A stretch of 64,000 nucleotides of DNA from Clostridium sp. OS1-26. GTDB taxonomy: Bacteria; Bacillota; Clostridia; Clostridiales; Clostridiaceae. Positions 33,648 to 43,654 of the stretch are shown one piece after another. The position numbers were made by a program, and so were the translations under genes. The first letter of the stretch is position 1, and the number at the start of each line of letters is the position of its first letter. The notes below the pieces were generated by a model. The model did no database searches. It was given only the letters and a program-made list of their open reading frames with translations, and was not told the origin of the DNA. The DNA lies in the NCBI RefSeq assembly GCF_030915445.1, contig NZ_CP133264.1:4745208-4809207 (forward strand), in the 5' to 3' direction.

Positions 33648-34520
33648 TTAATTTTTATTTTTCATTGCCGATCTAAACATTATGATGGATGTAAATATAA
33701 TTACGAATACTACCACCCATTTTAACATGGTAAGCGGTAGTTCCTTAACAATATACGCAGCGATTAGAACGCCTATAATACCAAAAAGATTTGTAGCCAA
33801 AGATACCTTTCTGTGATAAGCACCTTCCTTAACAAACTTTATGGCCGCTACAGGCTCAAGGAATGCACAGGAACCCATCATTATAGGAAAAGCTACCTTA
33901 GGGGACATTCCCAATGCAAAAACCAAAGCCATGCATGGTGCATAATTTCCTATTCCTATGCACATTAAAGCTCCCAGGATAAAGTTACCTATCAGACCTA
34001 TTACAAGCTTAACTCCTGTAAGTGCTGTTGACGTTCCTCCTATAGGCATTATATTTAGTAATCCTGACAACATTACAAATGCAACAACTAGAAGGGCTAT
34101 TCCCATTCCAATCTGAACCTTTTTTTTCGGTAGCTTGGCCACTATTCCCGCCCCGAAGTAGGAGCCTGCAGTAGCTGCTATGATCATTGTAATCAATGTA
34201 GTTATATCAACTTTAATAACAGTCATGAATATAAGCGCTTCTGTTACCACAGGAATGCAGTTGGCAACATTCAAGGTGCCTGGAATTATTCTGTCATCCA
34301 CAAGCTTTAAAAATTTATAAACTGCAGTGGTAGGGGCAAAGCTTCCTATTCCCAAAGTATCAAAGAAATTTGCTATCAGACCTACTATTCCATAAACTAA
34401 CAAGTTACCGCCTTCCTCAAGTCTTCCTTCTTTTTTTGTTTTCATGTAATCCTGAAAAAAAATAAATGCAAAAACTAAAGTAAAAGCCATAAGTATTCCT
34501 GAAACAATTTTAATGATCAT
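33648..34520 (-). CDS. TauE/SafE (TSUP) family permease
   Basis: 290 residues with eight membrane segments, the TSUP layout with two similar halves: GLIANFFDTLGIGSFAPTTA in the first and GLIGNFILGALMCIGIGNYAPCMALVFALG in the second carry the family's glycine-rich repeat motif. TSUP proteins move organic or sulfur-containing anions such as sulfite, sulfoacetate or thiosulfate; the substrate here is unknown. Single gene; ATG behind AAAAGGAGAT. A relic of the last residues of a related permease is at 25036-25115. Confidence 0.85.
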   Translation of the reverse strand: MIIKIVSGILMAFTLVFAFIFFQDYMKTKKEGRLEEGGNLLVYGIVGLIANFFDTLGIGSFAPTTAVYKFLKLVDDRIIPGTLNVANCIPVVTEALIFMTVIKVDITTLITMIIAATAGSYFGAGIVAKLPKKKVQIGMGIALLVVAFVMLSGLLNIMPIGGTSTALTGVKLVIGLIGNFILGALMCIGIGNYAPCMALVFALGMSPKVAFPIMMGSCAFLEPVAAIKFVKEGAYHRKVSLATNLFGIIGVLIAAYIVKELPLTMLKWVVVFVIIFTSIIMFRSAMKNKN

Positions 34521-34819
34521 GTTAATATCTCCTTTTAATTTGAATATAATAATACTTTATATTGTTATAATTATACAATATTTTAGGCAGATATTAAACA
34601 ATTATTGTCAGGTTAATTCAGAAAAATGAAACCAAAATCAAAAATTTATTCATTTTTTTATTTTTAATTTCGGCAATATGCACCTTAATAGATTTTCCTG
34701 TGACGACTTTCAACGATATGATTCCAAAAAAATGAAATTAGTTAGAAACTGAGTTTTCAAGTTTTTAAAAGAGATAATCATACATTGTTATTAAATATTA
34801 AGAATAGGTTTAGGACTTT
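34521..34819. other. Intergenic, nothing found
   Basis: 299 bases of AT-rich DNA between the TSUP and histidine kinase genes. No open frame with a ribosome binding site, no strong hairpin. Confidence 0.5.
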
Positions 34820-35830
34820 CTAAACTAAATGCATATTGTTTTTAGGGAATAGTATAGAAACGGTAGTCCCTATCCCCTCTTTAGAAGTTATGCTAATACC
34901 TAATCCCAAACTGTCACAAAGCTTTTTACTTAAATAAAGGCCAAATCCTGTGGATTCTCTAAGCTTTCTACCATTCTCGCCAGTGAAACCTTTGTTAAAT
35001 ATGTTTACTAGTGATTTTTCACTTATACCAATACCTGTATCACTTATATTTAAAATTACCTCTCCATTATTATTTTTACATTCAAATAGAATCTCACCCT
35101 CGGGTTTTTCTATATATTTAATAGAGTTGCTTACTATTTGATGTAAAATAAATTCAATCCACTTTTTATCGCAAAAAACAAATTCCTCGCATTCTATAAT
35201 CTTCACCTTTATATGTCTATCAATAAGAGTATTAGAATTTCTAATAACTACATTATTAATACTTTCCTTGAGGTTTAGTCTTTTAATTATATAATCCCTG
35301 TCCACCTGGCTGCTTTTACTATAAAAAAGGGACTGATCTATATAGTTTTCCACTTTCTCTATTTCATTTAGAATATTAGAAGTTATACTAGATTTATTGT
35401 TATCAATGATCAATTTAATGGCTGATATAGGTGTCTTTATTTCATGTATCCACATTTCTATGTATTCTTTATATTCTTGTTTATCATTGATAAACTTCCC
35501 TATCTCATCATTCATAGCCTTATCAGTTTGAGTTATAATATTATGCAAAATTTTACTTTCTAAAAAATCTCCTTCGCAGATAAGCTCAGAAATCAGATAT
35601 TTTTTATCTAATGAATCTAAATTTTCATATACTTTTTTATAATATTTACTTTTAGCAAGGTAATCATAAAAGTAAAAACCTATAAATGCTGCAAAGTTTA
35701 AAATAACTATAAAAATAATAGCATGCAAATCAACACTTAGAGTTTTTAAAATCATGGATGTGAATATTAATACAAGAACCTCAATTGCAATAAAAATAGA
35801 CTTTTCCTTAAGATACTCTCCTATTCTCAT
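34820..35830 (-). CDS. BceS-like intramembrane-sensing histidine kinase
   Basis: 336 residues with two closely spaced N-terminal helices (about 10-30 and 34-54) and almost no extracellular loop: the intramembrane-sensing type that detects signal through a BceAB transporter. The H-box is IEMWIHEIKTPISAIKLI with the phospho-accepting His; N-, D- and G-boxes follow (NSIKY; DTGIGISEKSL; STGFGLYLSKKLC). Overlaps the response regulator by ATGA. A BceA-BceB pair lies about 2.7 kb downstream at 29371-32134; pairing with it is inferred. Confidence 0.88.
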   Translation of the reverse strand: MRIGEYLKEKSIFIAIEVLVLIFTSMILKTLSVDLHAIIFIVILNFAAFIGFYFYDYLAKSKYYKKVYENLDSLDKKYLISELICEGDFLESKILHNIITQTDKAMNDEIGKFINDKQEYKEYIEMWIHEIKTPISAIKLIIDNNKSSITSNILNEIEKVENYIDQSLFYSKSSQVDRDYIIKRLNLKESINNVVIRNSNTLIDRHIKVKIIECEEFVFCDKKWIEFILHQIVSNSIKYIEKPEGEILFECKNNNGEVILNISDTGIGISEKSLVNIFNKGFTGENGRKLRESTGFGLYLSKKLCDSLGLGISITSKEGIGTTVSILFPKNNMHLV

Positions 35831-36495
35831 GCTAAAATATACCCTTGTCCTCGCTTAGTTTGAATGTAGCCCACTGCACCAAGATCCTCCAGTTTTTTTC
35901 TAAGTCTATTCACATTAACAGTAAGTGTGTTGTCATCAACAAACTCTGCTTCTTGCCATAAACATTTCATAATTTCATCCCTGGAAACAATTTTTCCATT
36001 ATTACTTATGAGAATATGCAGAATTTTACTTTCATTTTTGGTAAGCTCTATTTTATTGTTATTAAACGCAACCTCACTAGCAGCAATATTATAAATAATT
36101 CCTTCATATCTTAGAGAATTAACTTGTTCATTTCCATAGGTCCTCTTTAATACAGCAGAAATTCTAGCTAATAAAATTTGTAGGTTATAAGGTTTAGTTA
36201 TAAAGTCATCCGCACCTAAATTTATGCTCATAAGTTCATCTAATTCATCATCTCTACTAGTAACTACTATAATTGGTACCTCTGAAACCTTCCTAATTTC
36301 TCTACATACATAATGACCATCAAAGTATGGTAAATTAATATCTAATAAAATAATAGATGGATTTTCCTTTATAGCTTCTTCTACTATATTTTTAAAATTT
36401 GTTGAGAAACAACTATTGTAACCATATCTATTAAGAAAAGTACAAAGTTCATCTCTTATTCTAGAATCGTCTTCTATAATAAATACCTTTTCCAT
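35827..36495 (-). CDS. OmpR-family response regulator (BceR-like)
   Basis: 222 residues from the ATG at 36495, chosen because GAGGTG lies just before it; the open frame to 36555 has no site. Receiver domain: acidic pair EDD (7-9), phospho-acceptor in LLDINLP, Thr in TSRD, and Lys in TKPY. The C-terminal winged helix (about 125-222; RDEIMKCLWQEAEFVDDNTLTVNVNRLRKKL) binds DNA. Translationally coupled to the histidine kinase by a 4-base overlap. Probably controls a peptide-resistance transporter. Confidence 0.9.
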   Translation of the reverse strand: MEKVFIIEDDSRIRDELCTFLNRYGYNSCFSTNFKNIVEEAIKENPSIILLDINLPYFDGHYVCREIRKVSEVPIIVVTSRDDELDELMSINLGADDFITKPYNLQILLARISAVLKRTYGNEQVNSLRYEGIIYNIAASEVAFNNNKIELTKNESKILHILISNNGKIVSRDEIMKCLWQEAEFVDDNTLTVNVNRLRKKLEDLGAVGYIQTKRGQGYILA

Positions 36496-36740
36496 AATAC
36501 ACCTCATCTGCAAATTAATATTGTCTAAAGTCGATATACTCTTCCTACTTACCATTTTATTTAAAACCTTACAATATTCTCTTATAGTATATCACTCATA
36601 GCAAGCTTTTTTAAATATTGAACTACATTTTTATCCGCAATATTAATAATCGCTCTCAAAACCCACTTGCTTAAGTCTTTGGTAAATAAGTATGTTTCTT
36701 AATTATATTAATTTATAGAGAAAGCACGAGGTTACTTGTA

Positions 36741-38273
36741 CTATCTTTTAGGAAGTAGTATATTAAATTTTATAGTATTCCCTTCACATTCAGCCCATAA
36801 CTTTCCATTATGAAGTTCTACAAGCTTTTTAGCAATTGCAAGACCTAATCCGGACCCCTCCTTCTCTGAGCTTCTAGATTTATCAAGCCTATACATTTTT
36901 TCAAAAATCAAATCCAACTCTTCTTTTTTTATGTGTTCACCAATATTTTCAAAAGAGATTAATACATCCTTACTGTTTTCCCTTATATAAACTTTGAAGT
37001 TGGTATTTGGAAAGCTATATTTTTGGGCATTTTTAACAACATTTTCTATTACTCTAACCATTTTTTCAATATCAATCTCGCAATATATCTCATTTGATTC
37101 ACTTTCAAATTCAATATTTATATCCTTTTCTTTAAAGAATAACGTCTCTTCTCCAAGAATTTGATTTACCAATATTGCTATATTAAACTTTACCTTTTCT
37201 AAGGAAACATAATCATTTGCAATTTTAGTATATTCAAAAAGCTCCTCAATTAACTTTTTTAAAGCTATAGATTTTCCATAGGCTACATCTACATACTCAC
37301 TTCTTTTTTCATCACTTTGAACCTTTTCATTCTTTAACAGCTCTAAGTATCCTATTATGGAGGTTAATGGCGTCTTTAAATCATGTGAAACAGAAACTAT
37401 AAGGTTATTTTTCTCCTTCTCAATTTTCTTCTCTCTCTCATAATTATCCTTCAGCCTTTTAGACATTATATTTATACTATTTGCAAGCTCTGCAAACTCA
37501 TCATTACCATTAATATCAATTTCGTCTGCATACTGAATTTCTGATATTCTCCTTAGTTTTAAGATCATGTAATTTAAATACTCTACCCACTTATTCACAG
37601 AAGCTAATATAATTAGAATAAAAGCTACGATTACTACAACAATAAAACCTAGAGAAATAGTATTATATATTCTAACAAATTTTTTAGGATTAATATTACC
37701 ATAATTCAATAGATAGCTCTCCATAAATTTGCTTACAGTATAAAGAAGTAACATGCTTGCAATAAAAGTTATCCCTATTATAAAAATAAGCTTTAAACCA
37801 ACTTTACTTATAAATAGTGCTTTATTTTTTATGATCTTAATTAAGATATAAAATAAAATTACAGCAATTATTACAAATACTAATAACAAGATTATAGTAT
37901 ATTGGTTAATTTCTATTAAATTATAATTTATATAAGCCAATTCTCGATATGCATTGCCTAAAAATACAATAATCGCACTTAATAAAAAGGGGATTCCTAA
38001 TAAATAAAATAACTTAATATCTATTACTTTCATTAGTATATCAATTCTTTTTATCCTACAGAAATAAGAGTATATATAAATTATTACTATTGAAATCATA
38101 ATAGGTACCAATAGTGCTTTAAGGTTTAAAAATCTTGCAGGATCTATTTTGACACTTCCAAGCACGCTTTCATATATATCTATGATTACAACTATCAGAT
38201 TACTTATAGAAAAAATAATCAATTCAAGTTTTAATAATTTTAACAAAACATCGAATATTTTATTCTTGTTCAT
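36741..38273 (-). CDS. Sensor histidine kinase, VanS-like
   Basis: 510 residues with six membrane segments in the N-terminal 230, a HAMP-like linker (NKWVEYLNYMILKLRRISEI and ELANSINIMSKRLKDNYE) and a HisKA domain with IVSVSHDLKTPLTSIIGYLELLK (catalytic His). ATPase boxes follow: NAQKY, EKMYRLDKSRSSEKEGSGLGLAIAKKL. The loops between helices are short, so the sensor is within the membrane. It overlaps its response regulator by ATGA. The signal cannot be told; the kinase class (VanS/YclK) often senses cell-wall stress. Confidence 0.88.
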   Translation of the reverse strand: MNKNKIFDVLLKLLKLELIIFSISNLIVVIIDIYESVLGSVKIDPARFLNLKALLVPIMISIVIIYIYSYFCRIKRIDILMKVIDIKLFYLLGIPFLLSAIIVFLGNAYRELAYINYNLIEINQYTIILLLVFVIIAVILFYILIKIIKNKALFISKVGLKLIFIIGITFIASMLLLYTVSKFMESYLLNYGNINPKKFVRIYNTISLGFIVVVIVAFILIILASVNKWVEYLNYMILKLRRISEIQYADEIDINGNDEFAELANSINIMSKRLKDNYEREKKIEKEKNNLIVSVSHDLKTPLTSIIGYLELLKNEKVQSDEKRSEYVDVAYGKSIALKKLIEELFEYTKIANDYVSLEKVKFNIAILVNQILGEETLFFKEKDINIEFESESNEIYCEIDIEKMVRVIENVVKNAQKYSFPNTNFKVYIRENSKDVLISFENIGEHIKKEELDLIFEKMYRLDKSRSSEKEGSGLGLAIAKKLVELHNGKLWAECEGNTIKFNILLPKR

Positions 38274-38953
38274 ATTTTATATCCAACTCCCCAAACAGTT
38301 TTTATATATTGAGGAGACTTTGGATCAATTTCTATTTTTTGTCTTAAGTTTGTTATATGCACCACTACAGAGGTATCTGATACTGCAAAATTTTCCTTCC
38401 ATACGGTTTCATAAAGCTTTTGAACAGAAAAGACTATTCCCTTATTTCTAGCTAAACACTCCAAAATATCAAATTCTTTTGAAGTCAGCTTAACATTCTC
38501 TCCTCTTACATTGACCTCATGAGTATCCGTATTGATAACTAAATCCTCTATTTCAATTATATTTCTACTAGTTGCTGTACTATTAAACTTTTTATATCTT
38601 CTCAACTGAGCCTTCACCCTAGCTAAAAGCTCCATAGAACCAAAAGGCTTTGAAATATAGTCATCTGCGCCAACGGCCAATCCCTGTATTTTATCAAGTT
38701 CCTCACCTTTAGCAGATAAGAATATTATTGGCATTACAAATTTTTCTCTAATTTTTATGCAGGTAGATACACCATCTAGCTTTGGCATCATTATATCTAA
38801 TATTACTAAATCATAATTATACTGTTCTATTAGTTTTAGTGCTTCTTCGCCATTAGAAGCACTATCTACCTCATAGCCTTCATTTTTTAAATAGACCTCA
38901 ATTAAATTTTTTATTGTTATATCATCATCAATAACTAATATTTTCTCTGTCAT
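38270..38953 (-). CDS. OmpR/VanR-type response regulator
   Basis: 227 residues: receiver domain with DDD (9-11), LVILDIMMP with the phospho-acceptor Asp, and SKPF with the switch Lys; C-terminal winged helix with LTSKEFDILECLARNKGIVFSVQKLYETVW and DTSVVVHITNLRQKIE. OmpR/PhoB class. First gene of the pair with the kinase (4-base ATGA overlap). A short 21-residue open frame lies upstream at 39047-39112. Confidence 0.9.
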   Translation of the reverse strand: MTEKILVIDDDITIKNLIEVYLKNEGYEVDSASNGEEALKLIEQYNYDLVILDIMMPKLDGVSTCIKIREKFVMPIIFLSAKGEELDKIQGLAVGADDYISKPFGSMELLARVKAQLRRYKKFNSTATSRNIIEIEDLVINTDTHEVNVRGENVKLTSKEFDILECLARNKGIVFSVQKLYETVWKENFAVSDTSVVVHITNLRQKIEIDPKSPQYIKTVWGVGYKI

Positions 38954-39235
38954 AATTTTTCTTCTCCCTTGATCTATAAAATTTATTCAAAATCCTTTAG
39001 GCTTCCATATTATAATACAATTATCAGTAGGACCCTATAATAGTTTCTACTTGTCTACTGATGCAATCAGAAAAATCACCATCACTACAGTGATTGAGTT
39101 CTTTCTTTCCATTAATTAAATCCTCTATTTAATTAAAAAGATCTGTAGATTCAGTATAGAATGTAATTACTAAGATTTTACTAAGGAAATTATTAAGAAT
39201 TATTAATTTTATGCAATTGAAACTTGTTAAAAGCA

Positions 39236-39262
39236 AAAACCGTACCATTTCTGATACGGTCA
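39236..39262 (-). terminator. Terminator downstream of the hydroxyacid dehydrogenase
   Basis: GACCGTA...TACGGT stem (39240-39261), then TTTTTG on the minus strand; 200 bases after the gene's end. Confidence 0.5.
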
Positions 39263-39297
39263 TATATATTCGTGGATTTTAACTGTGGAGACGAATC

Positions 39298-39355
39298 CTG
39301 AATAATGCAGTGTTTTAATAGATTATTTGATTTATAATTTTACTACCAGATAACT
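39298..39355 (+). repeat. Dispersed intergenic repeat, family 2 copy 2
   Basis: CTGAATAATGCAGTGTTT (39298-39315) matches 15974-15991 with one mismatch; the following AT-rich tail is loosely alike. Confidence 0.5.
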
Positions 39356-39460
39356 AAAAGATTATTCCGTTTCAGATATCTTTTTATAATGTCCACTTAT
39401 TTTGCTATAAGGAATTAACACAATAAGTTAATCTGCTGACATGGCTAATTCTCAGGTCTT

Positions 39461-40423
39461 CTATTTGTTCTGTTCCCTGTAGCCAGTTTCAAAATCAACT
39501 ATATTTTTTAATGGTTCCTGTTTCTTAAAATGTTCGAGATTTTCAATACTTATGTTAACAATTCTTCTCAAAGTTTCTGGAAGGTGAAAAAATCCTGATA
39601 TATGCGGAGTAATAACAACTCCTGGTGCATCCCATAGTCTATGTTCAGAAGGTAATGGTTCTGGTTCTGTTACATCAAGGCCTGCTCCACTAATAATTCT
39701 ATTTTCAAGGGCATCACACAAATCCTCAGTACATATGCAATTTCCTCTTCCTACATTAATAATAATCGCATCTTTCTTCATCAAGTTAAATTTATCCCTA
39801 TTAAATAAATGGTGAGTATCCTTTGTTCCTGGAAGAGATAAAGCCACTATATCTGCTTTAGGTAAAAGAGCATCTAAGTCTTCCATTGTATATAATTCAT
39901 CAATATATTCTGGCTTTTCTCCTTTAGTCCTTTTTATACCTATTGTATAACTTCCAAGTGCCTTCATTTTTCTGGCAAAATCTCCTCCAATATCACCAAG
40001 TCCCACAACTAGTGTAGTGCTTCCTTCTATTGAAGTAACATTTCCTTCATCCTTCCATATATGTTCCATCTGATTTCTATAGTATAGATTTAGCTTTTTC
40101 TTAATTTCAAGTACTAGCCCTAACATGTGTTCAGATATTGCAAGGCCATAGGCACCGGTGGCATTTGTAAGATATGCCCCTTCAGGAATTACACCAGCTT
40201 CACAGTATCCATCTGTACCTGCACTATTTAATTGCAGCCATTTAAGCTTTTTACTTCCCTTTATATATTGTGATGGAACATTCCCAATGATTATATCAGC
40301 ACTTTTTACAAGTTCATCAGTAATTTCCTCAGTAGTTATAAAAATATACTCTGCATCTGGCATTTTTGACTGAAGTTTTTCTTTTTCTTCTTCATTTAAT
40401 GGAATCACAACTAAAATTCTCAT
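39461..40423 (-). CDS. D-isomer-specific 2-hydroxyacid dehydrogenase family
   Basis: 320 residues, NAD-dependent. Rossmann loop GLGDIGGDFARKM (about 141-153), catalytic Arg in NVGRGNC (about 227), Glu in EPEPLPSEH (about 256) and His in TPHISGF (about 276) form the known Arg-Glu-His set of the family. The N-terminal catalytic domain begins MRILVVIPLNEEEKEKLQSK. The loop after the glycine motif starts IKRTKGEKPEY, with a basic residue that could favour NADP over NAD. It reduces a 2-oxo acid to a D-2-hydroxy acid. Single gene, substrate unknown. Confidence 0.88.
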   Translation of the reverse strand: MRILVVIPLNEEEKEKLQSKMPDAEYIFITTEEITDELVKSADIIIGNVPSQYIKGSKKLKWLQLNSAGTDGYCEAGVIPEGAYLTNATGAYGLAISEHMLGLVLEIKKKLNLYYRNQMEHIWKDEGNVTSIEGSTTLVVGLGDIGGDFARKMKALGSYTIGIKRTKGEKPEYIDELYTMEDLDALLPKADIVALSLPGTKDTHHLFNRDKFNLMKKDAIIINVGRGNCICTEDLCDALENRIISGAGLDVTEPEPLPSEHRLWDAPGVVITPHISGFFHLPETLRRIVNISIENLEHFKKQEPLKNIVDFETGYREQNK

Positions 40424-40622
40424 CTATTACCACTTCCTTTACTATATATTATACTATATAATTAATAATTTAATAAACTTTACTAAATCTCCTTCATGAA
40501 CTCAATTTCTATGCTTGTGTTCTCAAGTGAGCTTTTTATCTTAATCAATACTTTTTAAACTTATAAATAATGCATGCTTCTTTCTCTTTTCTCTATTTTT
40601 TAATAACAGCAATCCAGATCTC

Positions 40623-41477
40623 TTAATGATTTTCCTGCATATAGCACTCAATAACTGGAAGATCATCTAACTCATATCCTGAATTAGGAAGCCATTCTCC
40701 GTAAAACTGTTTATAAACCCTCTGTGTTGCCTCTGGTAATTCTCCATTAGCTTCAAAAATTGCCCATGTTGCAGCAGGATAAGAAAATTCCTTCATTCCT
40801 TCAAGTACTGGAACATGTTTGCAATCTGGTACATCAACATGATTTGTTACTGCTACAATATATTCCATTTCCTCTGCTTCGCCCCATTGTCCACCTTGAG
40901 CAATTCCTAAAACTCCTGAAGGTCTATAGTCAGGAAATTTTTCAAAGAACATTTTCATAGTTCCATCCTTCCATGAGTTTTCCCAAATCTGCGGAATTAC
41001 TTCAAATGCTGTTGATGTTTTTACTTTGTGTGATACTCCCATTACTCTAAATGCAGGCCATTGTTCAATTTGATAATTCATATGATTTTCTCCTTTTATT
41101 GTAATTTGAAAGGAGAGCTTAGGACAGGATTTCAATTGAACTGTTCCGTTCCTAACACTTGAAGGCAGTACTCCATGAAAATTTTTAAATGCCCTAGTAA
41201 ATGAATCTTGAGATTCATATCCATACTTTAAAGAAATATCAATTATTCTTTCTGTACTATTTAATAAATCAAAGGCTGCCATGGTTAAACGTCTGCTTCT
41301 TATATATTCAGATAATGGCTTGTCTGCTATATATGAAAACATCCTTTGAAAATTATAAACAGAACATCCAGCAATTTTTGAAATAGCTTCATAGGATATT
41401 TCACCGGCAAGATTTTTCTCTATGTAGTTTATTGATTCATTCAATCTTTCAACCCAATCCAATCTTCTCACTCCCAA
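40623..41477 (-). CDS. Rob/SoxS-like AraC regulator with GyrI-type sensor domain
   Basis: 284 residues with reversed order from most AraC proteins: the double HTH is N-terminal (about 8-110; AISKIAGCSVYNFQRMFSYIADKPLSEYIR, IDISLKYGYESQDSFTRAFKNFHGVLPSSVR) and a GyrI-like small-molecule binding domain is C-terminal (about 130-284; VMGVSHKVKTSTAFEVIPQIW, AATWAIFEANGELPEATQRVYKQFYGEWLPNSGYE). The GyrI fold binds hydrophobic or cationic drugs. The type regulates drug exporters or detoxifying genes; no target is obvious here. The preceding intergenic DNA holds nothing clear. Confidence 0.88.
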   Translation of the reverse strand: MGVRRLDWVERLNESINYIEKNLAGEISYEAISKIAGCSVYNFQRMFSYIADKPLSEYIRSRRLTMAAFDLLNSTERIIDISLKYGYESQDSFTRAFKNFHGVLPSSVRNGTVQLKSCPKLSFQITIKGENHMNYQIEQWPAFRVMGVSHKVKTSTAFEVIPQIWENSWKDGTMKMFFEKFPDYRPSGVLGIAQGGQWGEAEEMEYIVAVTNHVDVPDCKHVPVLEGMKEFSYPAATWAIFEANGELPEATQRVYKQFYGEWLPNSGYELDDLPVIECYMQENH

Positions 41478-41961
41478 TTCAATAATATCTTTTTTACAAT
41501 GACCCTACTCGATATTTGATGCCGCATTTTGTAGCTTCATTCTTATTAATTTATTTTAACTTGCTATTCTGCATTATATATATTTTATACCAATTAAATA
41601 AAACTTACCACATTAAACCTTACATGGTAAGTTAATCAATTTAATTTCCTCATCCAATTTTAGTAAACTTCGCATTTACCTATCGTATGTTCCACCATCC
41701 ATAGATCTACCTTTTTTGTATTAATCCTTGTATTATTCTTCTACTAAATCACTATCTTTAAATTACTTTACAATGCTTTCAGTTATTCTATTTGCTTTTT
41801 CCTTATTATATTTTTGTTAGTATATAACAAAAATTATGCACTTGAATTATTACATCTATTACCATAATATTATAGTAGCTTCTAAAATAAAAATCAATTT
41901 TGAAAGGAAGTACGATTTACAAATGAAAATAAAAAAAGTTTTAAACTTGCCTTTTATATAC
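41478..41961. other. Intergenic, nothing firm
   Basis: 484 AT-rich bases. A 16-codon frame at 41923 (behind GAAAGGAAG, 11 bases upstream) ends at once and is not counted as a gene. No strong hairpin seen. Confidence 0.5.
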
Positions 41962-43623
41962 TTATACTTCTAAAAACTTTTCAAATCTTTCCTTTACTTT
42001 GTCTTGACCTAATATATTCATAATAGTGTAAATATCAGGTGTATTGCTTCTATGTGATAAAGCTGCTCTTACTGCACCTGCAACATCTGAAATCATACCT
42101 TTATATTGGTCTGGATTTGCTTTATATTCTTTTCTATTTGCACAGTATCCTAACTCTAAACCAATTGCTTTTAAATTTTCAAACCATTCCTCTTGGCTAG
42201 TAGCATTAACATTGTATTTATTCATGTATACTTTTATTATTTCTTTTGCTGATTCTAATGTTAATGTCTTTGGTAATTCAACTTGTTCAGCAGTTTCTTT
42301 GTAGAATAATTCATCAAAGAAATAGAAGACTTTTTCTTTTACTTCATCCCACTTAGCATAGTCTTTTCTTGGTTTTGAACCCTCTTTATCTATATTAAAT
42401 ATTTCTTTAGACATTTTTTCATTAGCTGTAACTAATTCATACATTTCTGTATCGAACCCTTTTACCCAAGCTACATAGTTAACGTAAACTACATCTGCTT
42501 TCATTTTGCAAATAACATTTTTACTTACATCATTTAATTTTACTATATCAAATAAAGCTCCTGATTTGCTCATTTTGTCTAAGTCTACTTGGAACTCATG
42601 ATAATCAGCTGTAGGATTTTCTTCTCTCCACTCTTCAAAATTTGAGTTTATGATATTTAATAAATATTCGATAACTGAAATCGTTGGATATCCAACTTCA
42701 TTATAATAAGAAACAGCAGCTTCAGCATCTTTTCTCTTTGATAATTTTCTCTTTGAACCATTATCATTTTTCATTATTGTTGGGATATGAGCATATTGTG
42801 GTCTTTCAAAACCTAATATACCAAACAATTGAACGTGTATAGGTAATGATGATAACCACTCTTCTCCTCTTATAACATGAGTAGTTCTCATTAAAGCATC
42901 GTCTACAGCATGTGCAAAATGGTATGTTGGTAATCCATCACCCTTGATTATAACGATATCTTGATTATTTTCTGGGAATGATATATCTCCTTTTATTAAA
43001 TCATGGAACTCAACCCTAGTTTCTATGTTTCCTGGTGATTTTAATCTTAATATGTACTCTTCGCCTGCTTCTATTTTAGCTATAGCTTCTTCTGGAGTTA
43101 AATTTCTACACTTAGCATATTCTCCATAATATCCTGGTGTTATTTTTTCAGCTATTTGCTTTTCTCTTAAAGCTGTTAATTCCTCAGGAGTACAGAAACA
43201 TGGATAAACCAATTCCTTAGCAACCAAATCCTTAGCAAAAGTCTTATATATTTCTGCTCTTTCACTTTGTCTATATGGACCATATTCACCCCTAGAAGTT
43301 TCTTGTCCTGTCATACCTTCATTAAAATCCATTCCAAAGTTATGCATTGTTTTAATTGTATCTTCAATTGCACCTTCAACTTCTCTTTTTTGATCTGTAT
43401 CCTCTATTCTTAAATAGAAAATACCTTCACTTTGATTTGCTAATCTTTCATTTACTAAAGCTGCAAATACTCCTCCGATATGTTGAAACCCTGTTGGTGA
43501 TGGCGCATATCTAGTAACCTTTGCACCTTCTTTTAAATTTCTTTTTGGATATTTTTTAATATAATATTCTGGTTTCTTATCAACATTAAGAAATATTATA
43601 TTATCTAATTTTCCCAAACCCAT
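41962..43623 (-). CDS. gltX: Glutamate--tRNA ligase
   Basis: 553 residues of the class I Glu/Gln tRNA synthetase family. HIGH-like motif APSPTGFQHIGG (about 41-52) and KMSKS-like motif KRKLSKRKD (about 284-292) are intact; the anticodon-binding region forms the rest. It charges tRNA-Glu, and in clostridia lacking glutaminyl-tRNA synthetase also tRNA-Gln before amidation by GatCAB. About 60 residues longer than common bacterial GltX, mostly N-terminal and in the C-terminal domain, as in the clostridial long form. Expression is under a T-box leader at 43655-43885. Confidence 0.95.
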   Translation of the reverse strand: MGLGKLDNIIFLNVDKKPEYYIKKYPKRNLKEGAKVTRYAPSPTGFQHIGGVFAALVNERLANQSEGIFYLRIEDTDQKREVEGAIEDTIKTMHNFGMDFNEGMTGQETSRGEYGPYRQSERAEIYKTFAKDLVAKELVYPCFCTPEELTALREKQIAEKITPGYYGEYAKCRNLTPEEAIAKIEAGEEYILRLKSPGNIETRVEFHDLIKGDISFPENNQDIVIIKGDGLPTYHFAHAVDDALMRTTHVIRGEEWLSSLPIHVQLFGILGFERPQYAHIPTIMKNDNGSKRKLSKRKDAEAAVSYYNEVGYPTISVIEYLLNIINSNFEEWREENPTADYHEFQVDLDKMSKSGALFDIVKLNDVSKNVICKMKADVVYVNYVAWVKGFDTEMYELVTANEKMSKEIFNIDKEGSKPRKDYAKWDEVKEKVFYFFDELFYKETAEQVELPKTLTLESAKEIIKVYMNKYNVNATSQEEWFENLKAIGLELGYCANRKEYKANPDQYKGMISDVAGAVRAALSHRSNTPDIYTIMNILGQDKVKERFEKFLEV

Positions 43624-43654
43624 TCTTCTACCTCCTAAAAGCTGTATAAATATA

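Larger units (their letters stand above)
38954..39460. other. 507-base intergenic region with micro-ORF, hairpin and repeat
   Basis: Minus-strand 39112-39047 encodes MERKNSITVVMVIFLIASVD plus Lys, hydrophobic, with AGAGG 9 bases upstream; it could be a leader peptide for the two-component operon, or chance. ACCGTA and TACGGT (39239-39261) form a hairpin with TTTTTG on the minus strand, a terminator for the dehydrogenase. The family 2 repeat is at 39298. Confidence 0.3.

Noticed and set aside
41923..41973. 16-codon frame starting MKIKKVLNLP behind GAAAGGAAG
   Set aside because: Stops at once inside the gltX end; no sign of a continuing gene in other frames.
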